64,000 nucleotides of DNA from Lactifluus volemus (taxonomy: Eukaryota > Basidiomycota > Agaricomycetes > Russulales > Russulaceae), in NCBI GenBank assembly GCA_022376515.1, contig WTXI01000006.1:310001-374000 (forward strand), given 5' to 3'. Positions 58,870 through 64,000 of this stretch are shown one piece after another (within the stretch, counting starts at the first letter, position 1; each line of letters starts with the position of its first letter). The notes below the pieces were generated by a model. That model had not been told where the DNA came from, did no database searches, and was given only the letters and a program-made list of their open reading frames with translations. A program made the position numbers and the translations under genes.

Positions 58870-61800
58870 TCAGGCGGTACCATCACCAAGAAATCTCGCT
58901 TTCACCGATCTACCGTTCAATCCGATGGCCTTGACTGTCTGTGGATCTCCTGGCACTAGGTCAATAGCTTGGTCACCCCATCTGACTTCATCGCCCTCGA
59001 CATCCAGCACGATGCCCTTGATAGGGCGCTCAGTGCTCAACACAATAATTTCGCCACCCGCGCCCGGCATGATTTTGAAGGCCAGGTCCTTTACGTCAGG
59101 GAAATGAATGTACTTGAAGGGCTCTGGCCTGGTTTCACGAACAAAAAAAAGAAACCCGTTCGTCCGTCAAAGCGCGCGAGGAACGGTGCTCATAAATCGG
59201 CAAAAAAAAAACTGACCAATTTGAATACCGTGCCAGGACGGTACGGTCCTGGTCCACATCTAGCAAACGCGCGCTCACGACGATCGTTTTTGGCACATCG
59301 CTTTCTCGCGTACGCGTCGGCAGTCCAGGCACAGGTCCCTTCCAGAGCTCGGTGCTGGCATTGGGCGCCAAAATGACGTCCGTTTCCCACCGCTCGCTCC
59401 ACTCGGCTCGCGCGAGATCGAACGACGTGACCTGAAGCGTGGCACCCTTCTTCTCGAGCGTTCCGTTGGTGCCCCAAATTTCCAACTGCGACGTAATCGT
59501 AAAGTGAGCGAGCGTACGTTCGTCATCGTACCGTTTGACATCTTTGCGCGTCATCCCCACCGTGTACGGACGGAGCTCGCGCGCGATTGCAAAATAGGCA
59601 GGCTTTGGCCTAAGAAAATAGTCGACTATTGACCAGGAAGTCACGGGCCAGCAATCGTTGAGCTATGGTAAAGAGGGAAGGTCAGAGATGAAGAAACATG
59701 GGGATGACAGTTCATCTACCTGCCACACAAGTGCTCCAGCTGTATATTCTCTACCAGGCCCTGCCCAATTTCTTCGCCACATGCGATACGCAGCCGCGAG
59801 TGTCTCCGCCTGCATGATCTGGGTATAATAAACATAGCTGCGAGGTACATGAGAAACGCCCGCTATCGATCAAAATTCAATACCGAACCTCTCCATGTCA
59901 AATGCATGTTTGAAATTCTCCATTAGATATAGCTCGAGGCGGCGCTCGAAGCCAGCAGCTTTGTTGTGATTCACAGCCGTCCTGTGCGGCCATGAGTAAG
60001 TTAGCTTACTCGAGAGTCTGTGTCGATATATAAATTACACGCGCATACCGAGATTGAGGGTAGCGCTCAGAGACATCTCCGCCCGTCCAGTAATCAACGG
60101 TGCGGATGTTAGGATAAGCTTCCCTGCGTGGACAGGATGATGAGCGAGCATCCGGAATTGCTAGCCGCGCGACAAACATTCCAAACTCAGAAACGAATCG
60201 TCCTGCGAGGACGTCCCAGTTGTGCCAGGGCTCTTGCGAGCCATGCCAGACGTTCCACTGGTGCAGGTCACCGTGCGTCTGGTCGGTAGTCACCTTTCCA
60301 TGTCCACTATACGGCGAGCCCCGGTGGTAATGAATATCTGAATGCTGTTTGACGATTGCGGGTAAAACACGCTCATAGATGTAGCGAGCGGGAAAGTTAG
60401 TTTTCCGAAAGTCTGACTCTTCGTCGTCGTAGTCGAGATCCAGCTTGAGTGATTCAGCTATTTGGTAGTCTATATTTCGAACCCAGGTCATGTTTCACCT
60501 CTCCTATGATGTTGGGGTTCCAACCTTCGTTATTTCCGGCGAAAATCACGATTGAAGGATGATGTCGCAGCCTCCGAACATTTTGTTCTGCTTCCAACTT
60601 CACGTTCGCAAGGAATGTGTCATAGGCGGGATACTTGACTTTCTTTTGAGCGGATATAGCAAGTCTCTTGGACACGAGTAACCGACCTGGCCGCATCCAA
60701 ACATAAAATCTTGCCAAACAAGGATCCCCAACTCTATGTGCCAGTGACAGTCACTAAGAGAAGACGACAGGCACGAAGCATGAAGAACGAACCATCACAT
60801 ATATCGTAGAACACATCGTCCTCGTAGATGCCGCCGCCCCAGATCCTTACCATGTTTTGATTTCCGTCCTTCAGCAACTGTAGCCATGCACGATATCGTT
60901 GGGGCGTAATGCTGAAACATGCATTCACGACAATCGAAAAAAACGCAACCCACACTCACGTTGTCACGAAGGAGTCAGCAGGAATCCAATTCGAGCCTCC
61001 GCAAAAGATCCGGATGTTATTTACCTCGAAGAGCCAAGAGAGTCCAGGTTGGTCGACCAGTTGGTCCTCCACAATGCGGACGCGACGGAATCCGATCCTT
61101 TGAACCTTGGTATCAAGTAGCTGACCTTGCTAAAACCATGGGACTCAGCGAACGCTGCAATAACGTTTCCTTCGAGCGAGTGACGTACATCATTCATCAC
61201 CTTGACCTCAACATCATACAAAGCTTGTTCACCGTAACCAACAGGATACCATAACTGGATGTCTCCCTTCTTGAAATGAAACGCAGCTCGCGCGAATCCG
61301 CTGTTGACCGGAATATTGGTCTGACTGGTCACAACTTGGCCAGCAGGGTCTTTCAGTAGAATTTCTGCAAAACCGGATGTCCCTGACGGAGAATGCGTAA
61401 TTCGTACAGTCAGATCTGTCCGAGGCTTTCGTCGACCTGGGCAGAGATATACAAGTCCGATATGCGTGTATGGTAGCTGTGCAGAGAGACAGGGCGCCAT
61501 GGTCCGACGGTCAATAATACAGGGCCTGTATGCTAGTTAGGACATCTTGGAGGAGGAAAACATATGCGCGAACCCCAGTCCCAGCCGTAGCTTCAGCGAT
61601 TACTTGAGTAAAGTATGGCGAACTAAAAAAAATTTACTTACCTGTACTGCGCCTTGCGGACATGCAGACGACTGGCATCCCCGTTCCAGCATTCGTATCG
61701 AGCGTTCTTCTTCTCAAGGTCCTTTCCCTGCCATCGAGGTAAGTGCCAGGAAGATCTGTCAAGTCCTGGTGGACATCATGCATGCCTTCAAGAAAGTACT

Positions 61801-62430
61801 CGGAAATGTGATTACAAGTTCATTTGATCCCGTATGCAGGTGCTCCTTGACAGGCACCCGATATGACACAAACTGGTTTTCAGTTCTGGTGGCGAGTTGG
61901 CCAGTTGCGAGATACGTGAAGAGAGAGGCACTCACCCGAGAATCTTCTGGCCATTCTAGAGTGCGCGCGGGTGGACATGACCATCAGTTGAGAAGACCCT
62001 TTACTTACCAGTGACACGATGCTGAAGGTGTCCAGGCCATCGAATACAAGGTCGATATTCGGCAGAGAGAGTTCCCGTCCAATAACTTCAAAAGAAGTCT
62101 TGAAGGCCCAGTCCGCTTCCCCAATCCCTAAACACAATAAGGCCAAGTTCTGTGCCAAATCGTTTACTGTACAGTCGCGCGTACTGCGGCGTACATTGAA
62201 TGTCCCACTCGTGTAGCCCAACGAACTAGCAAGAGTAAAAACATCCCAACTCATTGAAATATAGCTTCCATACTTACAGGATCTGGTATTATGCTCAAGT
62301 GGAGAAGCTCGACGTGCACAGAGGTAGGGAAAGCCGATGCCTCCAACCATTCTCCGTTTCCGGTCCCTAGACCTCCGCCGACCTGGGTGAAAGCCCAACA
62401 CCTATCGAGTAAGCGTGTGGTACCAATCAT
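58870..62430 (-). CDS. Beta-mannosidase, GH2 family
   Basis: Hydrolyses terminal beta-mannose from N-glycans or mannan fragments. The N-terminal region has CWAFTQVGGGLGTGNGEWLE. The sandwich and catalytic barrel follow: SFNIPVNSGFARAAFHFKKG-like stretch, QLWYPVGYGEQALYDVEVKV, LLKDGNQNMVRIWGGGIYED, HHPSIVIFAGNNEGWNPNII (acid/base Glu in NNE), RFVSEFGMF (nucleophile Glu) and NIRTVDYWTGGDVSERYPQS. The protein ends VKARFLGDGTA at 58870. About fifteen introns. I see no clear secretion signal at the chosen start, so it may act inside the cell. The start is uncertain by a few codons. Confidence 0.9.
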
Positions 62431-62705
62431 GCTTTGGCCCAACGGGCGTAACAAAGGATCAGAGTATAAGAGGACTCCGTCAGATAAGCGGCGTAATCAT
62501 CAAACACGCCAAACGTATGAATGTTCATTGATCATTCCTAACAATCGTGTACATAATGGTGACTAAAATACAATGAAACATCATTTCAAAGCGTGTTGCA
62601 GTCTGTATAGTAATAAACCGACGAAGCTGAACACACCAATTGGGTCTTATCTGTTGCATTCTCGCAGGACGGGCAGCAGCCTTCCGTGGCTCCCTAGGGT
62701 GCAAT

Positions 62706-64000
62706 TTAGCAGAAGTACATAAGTTGTCTCATGCGTTCATGTGCCGGTTTGAAGGCCTGACGGAATCTTTCCAACGTGGTCGCTGCCTCTGTTGTGTTGG
62801 TAGCGGTCTCGGACATTGAGAGGTCGAAACCCTGTTGAGGATCGTAATGGTGCTTTGCACGGGAGCAAACAATGTCTGCGTCTAAGGTAGAGTGCGTCAG
62901 TCATAACCTATAAAAATAGTGAACGTGTATCACAATAAACGGGGGCGGGTATAGAGACAGAGCGTGTCGCGCGCGCGTAGACATGGCACAGCGCGTAAGA
63001 CAATGACTGCAAACCGTCAGCCCTACGATCACTGTCAATAACGATGAAAATCTTGACGAGATAAGTGACATACGTGAACCTATTCTCATCGATGAGAACA
63101 TTATAATGGGACGGACGACTGGTACCAAGCAGTCCCCCATGACTCTGCAGGTAGAAGTCGAACTCGACAGGATTGACAACGTCGCTATCGACAACTGTCC
63201 CCGCTGGGCAATTACCGCTTCTATCGCCTTCATTTTCAGACTTTGGGAAGAAGCGAACGTGGTGCCGCTTGCCGACAATGATAAGGGTAATTGTGGGTTT
63301 GAACCCCATTTTTTCGCATGCGCCTATGGTGAAGTTTGGAACCACACGAGATGAATAGAAGGCAAGGGCATACGTCTGATGAGAGGAAGCTCCTCTTCAA
63401 GAACCGTGGCGAATTGACCTTCTGACACGCCATCTAAAAGGCGTGTTTGTAGCGAAAATGATAACGAGGTTGAACCACTGACCGCGATAGAATAGAAGGC
63501 GCTTGGGAAGCTTTTTCGTTGCCTCCTTATAGTGTCTCAGCACCTCCTGTCGTTAAATCAGTTATCATGTCACCCTGGGGCGAGTAAACACGCACCGTGC
63601 ACATCGATTCCATTGCTTCAATGATTTCCTTTCGAGATGTTTGCACTCGCATAGTCGAAACATAACGAACAGCGCTACTATCGATGCTACCAACAAGGGA
63701 GGTGAAGGAAGGGCGGTCTCCAGACCCAGGAGCAGGATGAATGACATCGGCGCCTGATCAAAACGTGATCAATAGAATTCTTCCTTGATTACAAGGTAAG
63801 GCTTACCCATGACCATGGTCGGATTTGCAGAGTCCGTGAGGAATGATACGTCACGGGGTTCCGGGACAGAATTGACGCCCCCGAGCTTTACATTCAGCCT
63901 ACGCAGAGATAAGATTAGATCAGAACGCGAAGGGGCGCGGCAAGAGACCCACTTGAGGGTTATGTTGGCGTAATACTGGGGCTTTGCGCGGTAGCACTTT
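62706..64000 (-). CDS. Argonaute (PIWI domain, partial, runs off the right edge)
   Basis: RNA-guided slicer of the RNA-interference pathway; only the C-terminal PIWI half is in the window. From the right edge: [31 protein letters not shown] (first catalytic Asp), [40 protein letters not shown] (third catalytic Asp), [40 protein letters not shown] and [16 protein letters not shown]. The last contains the fourth catalytic position, Asp where animal Ago has His. The end is [10 protein letters not shown], the expected FC-type C terminus, with TAA at 62706-62708. The N, PAZ and MID domains would lie beyond 64000. Confidence 0.94.

Noticed and set aside
1..64000. Transposon, tRNA, rRNA or secondary-metabolite cluster
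   Set aside because: No reverse transcriptase, transposase, terminal repeats, cloverleaf or backbone synthase was recognised by reading; a tRNAscan or repeat search could still find short elements.

Overview
The window is nuclear DNA of a filamentous basidiomycete, most likely an Agaricomycete (mushroom-forming class). Genes are dense and alternate between strands. Nearly all are cut by many short introns of about 50 to 60 nt. The content is fungal: Zn(2)-C6 regulator, division-1 chitin synthase, Atg29, SIN-type Cdc14, and an Agaricomycete-type kinase fused to a nuclease-like domain. I saw no transposon, rRNA, tRNA or CRISPR. I count 31 well-supported protein genes plus a fragment of unknown function at the left edge. 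The last gene, an Argonaute, runs off the right edge.

Left third (1-25 kb): copper ATPase and, divergently, the inositol pyrophosphate synthase Vip1/Asp1; a UEV-type Fts homologue divergent from Rcf2; Nop13-type RNA-binding protein; Tpa1/Ofd1 prolyl hydroxylase; a small membrane protein; a second Rcf2-like gene; a tail-anchored coiled-coil protein; an FG nucleoporin with a predicted N-terminal membrane helix; cytochrome b5; SIN component Cdc14.

Middle (26-44 kb): fumarylacetoacetase-family hydrolase, succinate-semialdehyde-type dehydrogenase, Yih1/IMPACT, a Zn(2)-C6 regulator, Atg29, Ddi1, Spt3, the nuclease-like/kinase protein, a Bcs1-like AAA ATPase and Tom20.

Right third (44-64 kb): SET protein, a cysteine-pair protein of unknown function, CLPTM1-family membrane protein, chitin synthase, RING protein, Spo12-like protein, Rheb, beta-mannosidase and Argonaute.

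There is no obvious single pathway cluster. Several neighbours touch related biology: nutrient and TOR signalling (Vip1, Yih1, Atg29, Rheb), mitosis and septation (Cdc14, Spo12-like), and mitochondria (two Rcf2-type genes, Tom20, Bcs1-like, the dehydrogenase). Five of nine divergent promoters contain CACGTG; one copy sits in a perfect 18-bp palindrome.

The most notable points are (a) a membrane-helix plus FG-repeat nucleoporin resembling POM121 in layout, (b) two Rcf2 paralogues 6 kb apart sharing intron positions, with GC-AG introns in the second, (c) a nuclease-like/kinase fusion protein, and (d) about a dozen places where conserved proteins are restored only if one base, usually in a short homopolymer, is missing from this sequence. 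Point (d) looks like base-calling undercount rather than biology, but it affects every gene model listed there.
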